The notes: generated by a model not told the origin, from the sequence alone. Positions 51,506-63,500 are shown, counted from the stretch's first letter. The stretch: 64,000 bases of DNA from Hyphomicrobiales bacterium (GCA_930633495.1 CAKNFJ010000001.1:1054001-1118000); one strand, 5' to 3'. Made by a program: numbers and translations.

Positions 51506-52393
51506 ATGCAGTGGGAAGATTACCGCCAGTCCGAGAATCTCGAGGACAGGCGCGGCAGCGGTGGCGGCGGCGGTTTCGCTGGCATGCCCGGCGGCCGCGG
51601 CGGCATCGGCATCGGCACGATGGTGGTGCTCGGCCTGCTCGGCTGGGCGCTCGGCATCGATCCGCGCCTGCTGATCGGCGGCGCCGAGATGATCGGCGGC
51701 ATCGGCGGGCGCCAGCAGACGCAGGAGACCCGCCGCTCCTCAGGACCGCCGCAGGACGAGATGGGCCGCTTCGTCTCCGCCGTGCTGGCGCAGAACGAGG
51801 ATATCTGGTCGAAAATCCTGCCGCAGCAGGCCAATATCCGCTACCAGCCACCTCGCCTCGTGCTGTTCTCCGGCGTCGACCGCTCGGGCTGCGGCACGGC
51901 GCAGTCGGCCATGGGGCCGTTCTATTGCCCGGCGGACAAGAAGGTCTATCTCGACACCTCGTTCTTCCAGGAGATGCAGCGCAAGCTCGGCGGCGGCGGC
52001 GACTTCGCCTATGCCTATGTGGTCGGCCACGAGGTCGGCCATCACATCCAGAACCTGCTCGGCATCCTGCCCAAGGCCAACCAGATCCGCGAGCGCTCCT
52101 CCGAGCGTGATTCGAATGCGATCTCGGTGCGGATCGAGCTGCAGGCGGATTGCTTCGCCGGCGTCTGGGCCCACAACATCCAGGCGATGGGCCGGCTCGA
52201 CCAGGGCGATATCGAGGAGGCGATGCGCACCGCCTCCGCGATCGGCGACGACAAGCTGCAGAAGGCGGCGCAGGGCGTGGTCGTGCCCGACTCCTTCACG
52301 CACGGTTCCTCGGCCCAGCGGACGAAGTGGTTCAACATCGGCTTCCAGTCGGGCTCGATGCAGAGCTGCGACACGTTCCGGAACCAGATCTGA
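51506..52393 (+). CDS. Membrane-anchored neutral zinc metallopeptidase (YpfJ family)
   Basis: 295 residues from MQWEDYRQSENLEDRRGSGG (ATG 51506, GGAG eight bases upstream). One membrane helix (GIGIGTMVVLGLLGWALG) follows the Gly-rich start. The peptidase domain has the gluzincin pair HEVGHHIQ (two His and Glu) and ELQADCFAG (third ligand Glu), plus FYCPADKKVYLDTSFF. It is the standard YpfJ/KPN_02809 layout. The protein faces the periplasm; its substrate is unknown. Confidence 0.93.
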   Translation: MQWEDYRQSENLEDRRGSGGGGGFAGMPGGRGGIGIGTMVVLGLLGWALGIDPRLLIGGAEMIGGIGGRQQTQETRRSSGPPQDEMGRFVSAVLAQNEDIWSKILPQQANIRYQPPRLVLFSGVDRSGCGTAQSAMGPFYCPADKKVYLDTSFFQEMQRKLGGGGDFAYAYVVGHEVGHHIQNLLGILPKANQIRERSSERDSNAISVRIELQADCFAGVWAHNIQAMGRLDQGDIEEAMRTASAIGDDKLQKAAQGVVVPDSFTHGSSAQRTKWFNIGFQSGSMQSCDTFRNQI

Positions 52394-52415
52394 GGCAAAG
52401 ACCCCGCCCGCTCCG

Positions 52416-52904
52416 TCAGAGGCCGGAGCGCTCCCGCAGCACCGGAAGCCGCCGGGGCGCATGCCCCAACCGGCCCGCGAGGATGGCCGCCTTCGGCGCG
52501 ACCAGCCCGGCCCGCAGACGCCTGGGGCCGAAGGAGACCGCGGCGCGCTCGCGCAGCGAAGCCCTGAGGCCACGCAGCGGCATCAGGGCCGGCACGTCCG
52601 GCGCCAGCAGGAGATGGCGCTCCACCGCCTGCACCCAATGCGCCTGCGGCACGTCGCCTGCGTCGAGCAGGAGAAGCCAGTCCCCCCGCGCCTGCTTGGC
52701 TCCAAGATGCCAGCCCTCGGCATTGCCGGCGCGCAGATAGCTCGCCCCGGTCGCATCCGCGATGCGCTCGATATCCGCCTCGCCCGCAGTGTCGACCACG
52801 ACGGCGTGACCGAGGACCCCCTCGGCGACGGCCGGAATCAGAACGGCAAAAGTGGCAGCAAGCGGCTGCACCGGAGCGCCGGCACGGATCACGGCAGTGA
52901 GCAT
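52416..52904 (-). CDS. Short glycosyltransferase family 2-like protein
   Basis: 162 residues (MLTAVIRAGAPVQPLAATFAVLIPAV..). HAVVVDTAGEADIERIADATGASYLRAGNAEGWHLGAKQARGDWLLLLDAGD gives the GT-A pattern ending in the DxD-like LLDAGD; the remaining 70 residues are Arg-rich, without the catalytic and QxxRW segments. It is therefore a minimal or truncated GT2. It shares its 123-bp upstream gap, including an SOS box, with the divergent radical SAM gene. No ribosome site is visible; the start is uncertain. Confidence 0.75.
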   Translation of the reverse strand: MLTAVIRAGAPVQPLAATFAVLIPAVAEGVLGHAVVVDTAGEADIERIADATGASYLRAGNAEGWHLGAKQARGDWLLLLDAGDVPQAHWVQAVERHLLLAPDVPALMPLRGLRASLRERAAVSFGPRRLRAGLVAPKAAILAGRLGHAPRRLPVLRERSGL

Positions 52905-52956
52905 GTGCAATATCTATGACGCAACGCAGCATGTCGCAATCCGCCACTTGCCTTTT

Positions 52957-52971
52957 GTTCTTGTTATGTTC
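52957..52971. promoter_or_regulatory. SOS (LexA) box of alphaproteobacterial type
   Basis: GTTC-TTGTTAT-GTTC matches GTTC-N7-GTTC, the LexA recognition direct repeat of Alphaproteobacteria. It lies 57 bp before the radical SAM ATG and 53 bp before the GT2-like start, in the promoter zone of both divergent genes. Confidence 0.75.
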
Positions 52972-53027
52972 ACATTAACTGGCGAGAACCGACGCCGATT
53001 CCCGGCTTTGGACGAGGTTCGAGAGCC

Positions 53028-54221
53028 ATGCGACAGGCCCGCCCCATCGAAAGGCCCTATCCGGCGGCCCAGCCGCTGAAGCGGCACGACCGGGAGCCTG
53101 CGGTCTCGGCGCCTGTCATCGCGCCGGCCGATCCGCTGGCCTATGCCGGCCACCGCATCGATCCGGAGCGCCGGCGCGGACGCGGCGCCACCATCAATCC
53201 GGGCGGACGCTACGAGGCCGAGCAGCGCGTCGCCGAGGATGACGGCTGGGGCTCCCTGGAGGAACTGCCCCCCTTCAAGACCGAGATCGCCTATGAGAAG
53301 GCGCGCAGCATCATCACGCGCAACGACTCGCCGGATATCTCCTTCGACCGTTCGATTAATCCCTATCGCGGCTGCGAGCATGGCTGCGTCTACTGCTTCG
53401 CGCGGCCGACCCATGCGTATCTCGGCCTCTCGCCCGGCCTCGATTTCGAAAGCAAGCTGACGGCAAAGCCCGATGCCGCGGCACTGCTGGAAAAGGAACT
53501 CTCCTCCCCCTCCTACCAGCCGCGCACCATCGCCATCGGCACCAATACCGACGCCTACCAGCCGATCGAAAAGAAGCTCCGGATCATGCGCCAGATCCTG
53601 GAGGTTCTGGCAAGGTTCAACCATCCGGTCGGCATCGTGACGAAATCGGCGCTGGTCCAGCGCGACATCGACATCCTCGCGCCGATGGCAGAAAAAGGGC
53701 TGGTCAAGGTCGCCATCTCCGTGACGACCCTCGATCCCAGGACGGCGCGGGGCATGGAACCGCGCGCGGCCTCGCCGCCGAAGCGGCTGGAGACGATCAG
53801 GAAACTTTCGGAGGCCGGAATCCCGACGACCGTCCTGGTCGCGCCGATCATCCCGGCGGTCAACGAGCACGAGATCGAGCGCATCCTGGACTCTGCGAAA
53901 GCAGCAGGGGCGCAGGAGGCCGGCTATGTGCTGCTGAGGTTGCCGCTGGAGGTGCGCGACATCGTGCAGGAGTGGCTGCTGACGCACCACCCCGACAAGC
54001 TGCGCCATGTGATGTCGCTGATCCGTTCGACGCGCGGCGGCAAGGATTACGATTCGCAATGGGGCCAGCGGATGGTCGGCTCCGGCCCCTATGCCTGGAT
54101 GATCGGCAGGCGCTTCGAACTGGCGGCCGAGCGCATCGGCTTCAACACGCTCAGGCGGCGCCTGCGCACCGACCTGTTCCTGAGGCCGGAAAAGGAAAAG
54201 GCGCAGCTAAGTCTGTTTTGA
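53028..54221 (+). CDS. Radical SAM protein, PA0069/SplB-like family
   Basis: 397 residues. The radical SAM cluster motif CEHGCVYC (C-x3-C-x2-C, at residues about 117-124) is in SINPYRGCEHGCVYCFARPTHAYLGL. The core continues with IAIGTNTDAYQPIEKKLRIMRQILEVLARFNHPVGIVTKSALVQRDIDIL, and GSGPYAWMIGRRFELAAERIGF near the end. This family is related to spore photoproduct lyase and is annotated as DNA-repair-like, but the reaction is unknown. The upstream LexA box supports a DNA-damage role. Confidence 0.92.
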   Translation: MRQARPIERPYPAAQPLKRHDREPAVSAPVIAPADPLAYAGHRIDPERRRGRGATINPGGRYEAEQRVAEDDGWGSLEELPPFKTEIAYEKARSIITRNDSPDISFDRSINPYRGCEHGCVYCFARPTHAYLGLSPGLDFESKLTAKPDAAALLEKELSSPSYQPRTIAIGTNTDAYQPIEKKLRIMRQILEVLARFNHPVGIVTKSALVQRDIDILAPMAEKGLVKVAISVTTLDPRTARGMEPRAASPPKRLETIRKLSEAGIPTTVLVAPIIPAVNEHEIERILDSAKAAGAQEAGYVLLRLPLEVRDIVQEWLLTHHPDKLRHVMSLIRSTRGGKDYDSQWGQRMVGSGPYAWMIGRRFELAAERIGFNTLRRRLRTDLFLRPEKEKAQLSLF

Positions 54222-54226
54222 CAGGC

Positions 54227-54285
54227 CCTATCGGCCGTCTTTCTCGGATCTGCGCTTCGCTTCGTCCGAGAAAGACGGCCGATAG
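54227..54285. repeat. Long inverted repeat after the radical SAM gene
   Basis: The arm CTATCGGCCGTCTTTCTCGGA (54228-54248) pairs perfectly over 21 bp with 54265-54285 across a 16-base loop. A family C hairpin, GTGCTCGGGG-caag-CCCGAGCATGAC, follows at 54316-54342. It may mark the 3' end of the radical SAM transcript. Confidence 0.85.
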
Positions 54286-54438
54286 AGGGGCTTTCCGAGC
54301 CCTTTTCGGCAAGAGGTGCTCGGGGCAAGCCCGAGCATGACGAAGCACGGTCCTAAGCGAATGCTCTGGAGTCCCTGTCCGAAGGAGCGCGCTCATGTCG
54401 CTCTGGCCCCGCGCCGCGCTCTGCGGCATAAGCCCGCC

Positions 54439-55050
54439 ATGCCCGCCGATTTCAGCCGCGAGACATCCGCCATTGCCGACGGCCTTTGGCCGCTGGCCGG
54501 CATCGACGAGGTCGGGCGCGGGCCGCTGGCCGGCCCGGTGGTGGCCGCCGCCGTCATCCTGGACCCGGCCCGCGTGCCGCATGGGCTCGACGATTCGAAG
54601 AAATTGCCGGCGCCTGTCCGGGAGGAATTGTTCGGCGAGATCATGGAGCGGGCGCTCGCCGTCACGGTCGCCAGCGCGACGGCGGTGGAGATCGACACCC
54701 TCAACATCCGTCAGGCCACGCTGCTCGCCATGCGCCGCGCCGTTGCGGCGCTGCCGCTCGCCCCGCGACATGTGCTGGTCGACGGCAACGACCCGCCACA
54801 GCTCGGTTGTGGCTGCGAGGCGATCGTCCAGGGCGATGGGAAAGTCGCGTCGATCGCCGCCGCTTCGATCGTGGCCAAGGTGATGCGCGACCGGATGATG
54901 GCGCGGCTCGACCGGCGCTATCCGGTCTACGGCTTTTCCGGCCATGTCGGTTACGGGACGCCGCAGCATCGCAAGGCCATCGCCGAGCACGGCCCCTGCC
55001 CCGAGCATCGCTATTCGTTCGCGCCGGTGAAGGGCGTCTGGTTCCGGTGA
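54439..55050 (+). CDS. rnhB: Ribonuclease HII
   Basis: 203 residues from [12 protein letters not shown] (ATG 54439). [21 protein letters not shown] holds the first catalytic acids (DE). [17 protein letters not shown] and [12 protein letters not shown] follow, and the [21 protein letters not shown] end is normal. It cuts RNA in RNA-DNA hybrids and removes single ribonucleotides from DNA. Start choice: longer in-frame ATGs lie in repeat DNA. It precedes an intergenic family A repeat. Confidence 0.97.
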   Translation: MPADFSRETSAIADGLWPLAGIDEVGRGPLAGPVVAAAVILDPARVPHGLDDSKKLPAPVREELFGEIMERALAVTVASATAVEIDTLNIRQATLLAMRRAVAALPLAPRHVLVDGNDPPQLGCGCEAIVQGDGKVASIAAASIVAKVMRDRMMARLDRRYPVYGFSGHVGYGTPQHRKAIAEHGPCPEHRYSFAPVKGVWFR

Positions 55051-55070
55051 GGTCCGACGGCGATCGAGGT

Positions 55071-55164
55071 CATTGCGAGCGCAGCGAAGCAATCTAGGAG
55101 AGCTGGGTTGAACGCCTCAGCCCAGCTCTCCTGGATTGCTTCGTCGCTTTCGCTCCTCGCAATG
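55071..55164. repeat. Intergenic inverted repeat, family A (second copy)
   Basis: CATTGCGAGCGCAGCGAAGC..AATCTAGGAGAGCTGGG and CCCAGCTCTCCTGGATTGCTTCG..CTCGCAATG form a near-perfect 45-bp hairpin. The outer arms match 1466-1558; the centres differ. It is located between rnhB and ccrM. Confidence 0.85.
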
Positions 55165-55264
55165 CCGGGCGGCGACCGCCGCCCGGCACCCACGCCACCT
55201 GCCGCAACAGCAGGATCAAGCGTTAATACCCGTTAGGAATTTCCCTTCATTGCCAATGGGCTAG

Positions 55265-57635
<2,371 letters not shown>

Positions 57636-57690
57636 GCGCCCGATGTAGCGCGGCAAGCCGAGACCGGGGAAGATGAAAGGTGGCGCCGGC

Positions 57691-58392
57691 CTATGCCGGC
57701 AGGACCACCACCTTCGTCTTGACCGGCGTCTTGTCGTAGAGATCGATCATGTCCTGGCTGAGCAGGCCGACGCAGCCGCTGGTGATGCCGGAGCCGATCG
57801 ATTCCGGATCGCTCGACGCGTAGATCGTGTAGAGCGTGTAGGCGCCGTTCTGGTAGAGATGGAGCGTGCGGGCGCCGAGGGGATTGTCGAGGCCGCCCGG
57901 CATGCCGCGCGCCCATTTCGCCGCCTCGGGCTGGCGCTTGATCATTTCCTTGGGCGGGGTCCAGGTCGCCCATTCCGACTTGCGCCCGACATAGGCATCG
58001 CCGTTCCAGCGGAAGCCGTCACGGCCGACATTGGCGCCGTAGCGCGTGGCGACCCCGTCGCCCTCGATGCGGTAGACGTAGTAATTGGCCGGATCGACGA
58101 TGATCGTGCCCGGCGCTTCCCTGGTCTCGTAGCGGACCGTCTTGCGGAAATATTTCGGGTCGACCTTGGTGACGTCGACCGCCGGGATCGGGAACTTCTC
58201 CTGTGGGACCGGCCCGTAGACCTGCTGCGCTTCGGCGAGGCTCATGCCGTCGGTCGCCGCGCAACCGCCCAGCCCCAACGCGCCGAGGCCGGCCGCGGAG
58301 CCGACCAGAAACGACCGGCGATCGAGAAGCCCCGACCGGCGCCCGAGCGAAGCCATCTCGCCGGCACCGAGAGTCCTACCGTCCATGATCAT
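57691..58392 (-). CDS. L,D-transpeptidase (YkuD) variant
   Basis: About 233 residues (start 58392 or 58386). A Tat-like signal RRSFLVGSAAGLGALGLGGC ends in a lipobox-type Cys. The YkuD domain runs YEPREAPGTIIVDPANYYVY-like (KTVRYETREAPGTIIVDP) to YTLYTIYASSDPESIG and SGITSGCVGLLSQDMIDLYDK. The nucleophile Cys is present. However, the catalytic His of the usual IHG motif is Tyr (TIYAS), and the Arg after the Cys (normally SGCIRL) is Gly (SGCVGL). It may be inactive or altered. Normal members make 3-3 crosslinks in peptidoglycan. Confidence 0.82.
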   Translation of the reverse strand: MIMDGRTLGAGEMASLGRRSGLLDRRSFLVGSAAGLGALGLGGCAATDGMSLAEAQQVYGPVPQEKFPIPAVDVTKVDPKYFRKTVRYETREAPGTIIVDPANYYVYRIEGDGVATRYGANVGRDGFRWNGDAYVGRKSEWATWTPPKEMIKRQPEAAKWARGMPGGLDNPLGARTLHLYQNGAYTLYTIYASSDPESIGSGITSGCVGLLSQDMIDLYDKTPVKTKVVVLPA

Positions 58393-58617
58393 GATTTTGG
58401 ATGTCCTATGTGCTGCCGTGCGGCGAAAGAATACTTCAGCATACACCCGCTGAACGTCGCCTTAACGACCGAGATTGCCGTCACATGGCTCGGCTGGCAA
58501 GCTCGGTCTTCGCAGAGCTGGCTTGCCTCTACCGAAGCTGGCAAGATCCGAGCGCTCTCGCAGCCGCGCGCCGCGCCGGGATCGGCCGGTTTCCCGCGAT
58601 GGAACGATAGCCGATTT

Positions 58618-58959
58618 CTACCCGGTTTCCCGCCTGTCCGAACCGGGCGCCTCGGTTGCCCGCAGGGCCTGGACGCTGGCGGCCGCGATCAGCCCGGTCA
58701 GCACGATACCGGAGAATCCGATCGCAAGGGCCAGCACGCGCGACGGCATGTGCCGCGGAACCAGATCCCCGTAGCCGATCGTCAGGCCGGTGACGAAGGT
58801 GAAATACAGCGCCTCGCCGGGGCGCCATTCCTCGATGAGGCCGATGATCAACCCAAAGCCGACCATCAGGCCGATGAGGCCGGAGACGATCGGCCATATG
58901 ACGTGAATCTGCTGAATCAGAGCCGCGCGAAAGACGCGCCGCTTCTCCTTCGGTGTCAT
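58618..58959 (-). CDS. Two-helix potassium channel protein (Ion_trans_2)
   Basis: 113 residues from MTPKEKRRVFRAALI (ATG 58959). Two membrane helices flank the pore loop YFTFVTGLTIGYGDLVP, in which TIGYGD is the K+ selectivity filter; the second helix is VLALAIGFSGIVLTGLIAAASV. It has no RCK or other gating domain, so it is a minimal KcsA-like pore of the inner membrane. Upstream is the DUF721 gene on the other strand. The 225 bp between it and the L,D-transpeptidase show nothing else. Confidence 0.88.
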   Translation of the reverse strand: MTPKEKRRVFRAALIQQIHVIWPIVSGLIGLMVGFGLIIGLIEEWRPGEALYFTFVTGLTIGYGDLVPRHMPSRVLALAIGFSGIVLTGLIAAASVQALRATEAPGSDRRETG

Positions 58960-59157
58960 CCAGAGCCCCCGGGCATGAACAGGCCGAGCCTGCGCACCAC
59001 ATCCGCACAGCACTCGCAAAGCAACAGCCGGACAATAGGTCAAAGCCGCCCCGATGACACATCGTCGCTCGCCGCGATCACCGGAAGCGCGCGCTTGCCG
59101 CCGGAGGCTTGCCGCAAGCGACTTGCCTTGCCCCTCGCCGCTCGCGCAAACTGGGGC

Positions 59158-59655
59158 ATGGCCGCAAAACCGCTCGCAGAGCTGATCGACGATTGCATCG
59201 CGCCCGCGCTCGCCGCTCAGGGTTTCGCGGGGCGCGCCATCGTCTCGCTCTGGCCCGAGATCGTCGGCGAGCGGCTGGCGGCACGCTCACGTCCCCTGAA
59301 GATCGACTGGCCGCGCCGCCGCCCCGCCCCGGGCGAGGCGACGGAACCGGCAACGATGGTCGTGCGCGTCGAAGGCGCCTTTGCGCTGGAGATGCAGCAA
59401 CTCGGCCCGCTGGTGATCGAGCGGGTCAATACGCATCTCGGCTGGCGCGCCGTCGGCAAACTCGTGCTCAAGCAAGGGCCGGTCGCAGCGCCTGTCCTGT
59501 CCAAGCCGGCGCCGAAGCTCGACGGCAAGGCCGCTGCGCGGATCGACGAGCAGGTCGCCTGCATCGCCGACCAAGGCTTGCGCGAGGCGCTGGCGAGGCT
59601 CGGCCGCGCCGTCGCGCTGAGCGCGAAAACGCGAGACCATGACACGGCTTCGTGA
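59158..59655 (+). CDS. DUF721 (DciA-like) protein
   Basis: 165 residues from MAAKPLAELIDDCIAPALAAQGFAG (ATG 59158). The DUF721 domain is GRAIVSLWPEIVGERLAARSRPLKIDW..ATMVVRVEGAFALEMQQLGPLVIERVNTHLG, normal length. DUF721 proteins (DciA) load or operate the replicative helicase DnaB in most bacteria lacking DnaC. The C-terminal tail is Lys/Pro/Ala-rich. The neighbourhood mutY-DUF721-dsbA-smc is the usual one in rhizobia. Confidence 0.88.
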   Translation: MAAKPLAELIDDCIAPALAAQGFAGRAIVSLWPEIVGERLAARSRPLKIDWPRRRPAPGEATEPATMVVRVEGAFALEMQQLGPLVIERVNTHLGWRAVGKLVLKQGPVAAPVLSKPAPKLDGKAAARIDEQVACIADQGLREALARLGRAVALSAKTRDHDTAS

Positions 59656-59809
59656 GCGAGGCGCGCAGCGGCATGATGCGCTCTTGCCACAATCGCGATG
59701 GCCTTTATAGAGCGCTTCACCGCATTCTCTTCGCGCGAAACGGTGCCCGCTTCGCGCGGAAATGCTCAAGCTTCGCAACCACTTTTGGACCTTTCGGGGA
59801 TTTCTCACG

Positions 59810-60430
59810 ATGACGAACAGGCGACAGCTCCTGACCGGCGCAGCCGGCATCGCCGCTGCCGCGCTCGCCGGCCTCAACGCCGCGCGGGCCCAGACCAAGC
59901 TTCCCGACGCCGGCCCGCTGGGCGACGTCTGGCTCGGCTCCCCCGACGCCAAGGTCAGCATCGTCGAGTATGCCTCGATGACCTGCTCGCATTGCGCGCA
60001 TTTCCACCAGGCGACCTGGCCGGAGCTGAAGAAGAAATACATCGATACGGGCAAGGTGCGCTTCACGCTGCGCGAATTCCCGCTCGACCCGCTGGCGACG
60101 GCCGGCTTCATGCTCGCCCGCTGCAACGGCAACGACAAGTTCTACCCGATGGCGGACCTGCTCTTCGCGCAGCAGCGCAACTGGGCCTTCACGGACAAGC
60201 CGGTCGACGCGCTGGCCGCGCTGGTCAAGCAGGCCGGTTTCACACAGGAGTCCTTCGAGGCTTGCCTGAAGCGGCAGGACATCTATGACGCCGTCACCAT
60301 CGTGAAGGATGGCGGGGCCAAGGCTGGGGTAGATTCCACGCCGACCTTTTTCATCAACGGGCAGAAGCGGTCCGGTGCGCTCACCATCGCCGAATTCGAC
60401 AAGATCCTGGAGCCGCTCCTCGGCAATTGA
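59810..60430 (+). CDS. DsbA-family thiol:disulfide oxidoreductase (Tat-type signal)
   Basis: 206 residues from MTNRRQLLTGAAGIAAAALAGL (ATG 59810), with a twin-arginine-like start and signal cleaved near ARAQ. The thioredoxin fold has the active-site C-x2-C as CSHC in YASMTCSHCAHFHQ, and the cis-Pro loop STPTFFING. It is of the DsbA_3/BdbD group. It probably oxidises or isomerises thiols in the periplasm. It lies between DUF721 and smc. Confidence 0.93.
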   Translation: MTNRRQLLTGAAGIAAAALAGLNAARAQTKLPDAGPLGDVWLGSPDAKVSIVEYASMTCSHCAHFHQATWPELKKKYIDTGKVRFTLREFPLDPLATAGFMLARCNGNDKFYPMADLLFAQQRNWAFTDKPVDALAALVKQAGFTQESFEACLKRQDIYDAVTIVKDGGAKAGVDSTPTFFINGQKRSGALTIAEFDKILEPLLGN

Positions 60431-60442
60431 GGGAGTGCGCGC

Positions 60443-60580
60443 TCTTTCCTTCTCCCCTCGGGGGAGAAGGTGGCCCGGCGCAGCCGGGTCGGATGAGGGA
60501 AGGATGGCAGGGCAGCGCATGACCGCCCTCATCCGTCAGCGCTTCGCGCTGCCACCTTCTCCCCCGAGGGGAGAAGGGAA
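60443..60580. repeat. Inverted repeat before smc
   Basis: CCTTCTCCCCTCGGGGGAGAAGGTGGC opens the element and GCCACCTTCTCCCCCGAGGGGAGAAGG closes it; inside are GCAGCCGGGTCGGATGAGGG and CCCTCATCCGTCAGCGC half-arms. The right arm ends 15 bases before the smc ATG, and its GGGGAGAAGGG is the best ribosome site there. Confidence 0.85.
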
Positions 60581-60595
60581 AAAAGCGGCGCGCCC

Positions 60596-63500
60596 ATGCA
60601 TCTGACGCGCCTCAAGCTCGCCGGCTTCAAGACCTTCGTCGAGCCCACCGAATTCCTGATCGAGCCGGGGCTGACCGGCGTCGTCGGGCCGAATGGCTGC
60701 GGCAAGTCCAATCTCGTCGAAGCCCTGCGCTGGGTGATGGGCGAAAGCTCGTTCAAGAACATGCGCGGCTCGGGGATGGACGACGTCATCTTCGGCGGCT
60801 CGAACGAGCGCCCGGCCCGCAACATGGCCGAAGTGTCGCTGACGCTCGACAACAGCGACCGCAAGGCGCCGGCCGCCTTCAACGAGGTGGATGTCCTCGA
60901 GGTCACGCGCCGGATCGAGCGCGAGGAAGGCTCGACCTATCGCATCAACGGCAAGGAGGTGCGGGCCAGGGACGTGCAGCTCCTCTTCGCCGATGCCGCG
61001 ACCGGCGCGCGCTCGCCCGCCCTCGTCCGGCAGGGGCAGATCAGCGAGATCATCTCGGCCAAGCCGCAATCGCGCCGCCGCATCCTCGAAGACGCCGCCG
61101 GCATCGCCGGGCTGCACAGCCGCCGCCACGAGGCCGAACTCCGGCTCAAGGGCGCCGAGGACAACCTGACGCGGCTGGAAGACGTGCTCGGCGAGATCGA
61201 CGGGCAGATCGAGGCCTTGCAGCGGCAGGCGCGGCAGGCCGGGCGCTATCGCAGTCTGGCCGCCGATATCCGCCGCGCCGAAGCGGTCCTGGCGCTGATC
61301 GCCCTGCAGGCCGCCCGCGCGCAGGAGGCACAGGCCGGGCATGTGCTGGCGGAGGCGGTGCGCGGCGTCGCCGACCAGACCGTCCTCCAGGCCGAGGCCG
61401 CGAAGCGCCAGGCCATCGCCGCCCATGAGATGCCGGCGCTGCGCGAGGGCGAAGCGACGGCCGCCGCCGCTCTCGTGCGTCTGAAGCGCGGGCTCGACGA
61501 AATCGAAGCCGAGAATCGCCGCGCCCGGCAAAGGGCGGAGGAACTCGGTCGCCGCCTCGCGGAGCTGCAGGCCGACCTGACGCGACAGGAAACCATCGGC
61601 CGCGACGCCGCCGAGAGCCTCGCCCGGCTGGGGGAGGAAGACGCCGCCCTCGCCCGCGAAGGCGATGGGGCTGGTTCCAGCGCCGAAGCGGCCGTGACCG
61701 CGCAACGAGAGGCCGAAGCCGCGCTTGTCGCGGCGGAGGCCGAGCAAGCCACCGCGCAAGCCGCGCTATCCGATCTCGCGGCTCACCGGGGAGCCCTGGA
61801 ACGCGCGCTGCGCGAGGCCCGCGAACGGGAGCAGCGTACCACCGGCGAGCGCGACAAGCTGCGCCGCGAACTCGAAGCCCTCGATGCCTCGGACGCCAAG
61901 ACGCTCCTCGATCGGCTGCGGGAAGCCCTGGCGCTGGCCGAGAAGGCGATGAAGGCCGCCGAGGCCGAGGCCGGCGCCGCCCGCGCAGCCGTCGGAGCTG
62001 CGCGCGAACGCGAAGCGGCGCTGCGCGCACCCCTCGCCGAGGCAGACCGCCGTGCGCAGCGGCTCGACACCGAGATCGGTACGCTGCGCAAGCTGCTGGC
62101 CCCGGCAGGCGGCGATGGCTGGCCGCCGATCCTCGAAGCCGTCGACGTCGCCAAGGGGTACGAGATCGCGCTCGGTGCCGCCCTCGGCGACGATCTGGAT
62201 GCGTCGACTGAGACGGCGGCCCCGGCCCATTGGGACGATACCGGCGCGGGCAGCGGCGACCCCGCCTTGCCGGAGGGGGCCGAGCCGCTGCTTGCGCATG
62301 TCGAGGCGCCGGCCGCCCTGAGGCGGCGGCTGGCGCAGATCGGCGTCGTCGCGCGCGCTGACGGCGAAACGCTGCGGCATGCGTTGCGCCCGGGCCAGAT
62401 CCTGATCTCGCGCGAGGGCGATCTCTGGCGCTGGGACGGCTTCACCAGCGCGGCGGACGCGCCCTCGCCTTCCGCCCGACGCCTCTCCGAGAAGAATCGC
62501 CTCGTCGATCTGGAGCGGGAGGCCAAGGCCGCGCGCAAATCCGCAGACACCGCCCGCCGGGCCCTGGAAGCCGTCGGTGCCGAGGCCGGCAAGGCGGCGC
62601 AGGCCGAGACCGCAGCGATCGAGGCCTCGCGGCAGGCCCGCCGCGCGGTCGAGCAGGCCCGCGAACAGCTCTCCATCGCCGAACGCCGAGCGGCGGAAAC
62701 GCTGGTGAAGCGCTCGACGCTGGCCGAGGCGATCAAGCGGCTCGGCCACGCCGTGTCCGAGGCCGCCCAGCAGGTTGCGGCACAGGAAACGGGGCTCGCC
62801 GCCCTGCCGGCCTCGCCCGAGCTCGACAATGCGCTGCTCAAGGCGCGGGTGTTGCTGGGCGAAGCTCGCGCCGCTGCTTCCGATGCGCGTGCGCGGGTCC
62901 AGACGCTGGCGCGAGAGGCGGAATTGCGCGCCCGGCGCCGCAGCTCCATCGCCGCCGATACCGCGGCCTGGACGGCGCGCGCTGCGGCCAGCCTTCAGAC
63001 CGCCGACGAAACGCGCCGCCGGATCACGGCCGCCAGCGCCGAACACAGGACCCTGCTGGAGGCGCCGGACACCTTCCTGACCGAGCGTCGCCGGCTCGTC
63101 GCCGAGATCGAACAGGCGGAGGGCGCCCGCCGCGACGCGGCCGACCGCCTCGCCGCCGGAGAAACGGCCCTGGCGGAAGCCGACCGGCAGGCGCGCCTCG
63201 CCCTCGAAGGGCTCTCCGGGGCGCGTGAGCGCCGCGCCTCGGCGGAGGCCCGCCTGGACGCAGCCCGCCAGCGCGTCGCCGACATCATCCGCCAGATCGA
63301 GGACGGGCTGGATACCGGGCTCGACGGGCTGCAAGCCATCGCCGGCGTCAAGCCGGGCGATGCGCTGCCGGAGTCCGAGGCGCTCGAACGGCGCCTCGCC
63401 AATCTCAAGAGCGAGCGCGAGCGGCTCGGCGCCGTCAATCTTCGCGCCGACAACGAACTGAGCGAGGTAAAGGCCAAGCGCGAGAGCCTTTCCGGCGAGC

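Noticed and set aside
55223..55237. CtrA site upstream of ccrM (TTAA..TTAG)
   Set aside because: The spacing is six, not seven, and the second half is imperfect; too weak to call.
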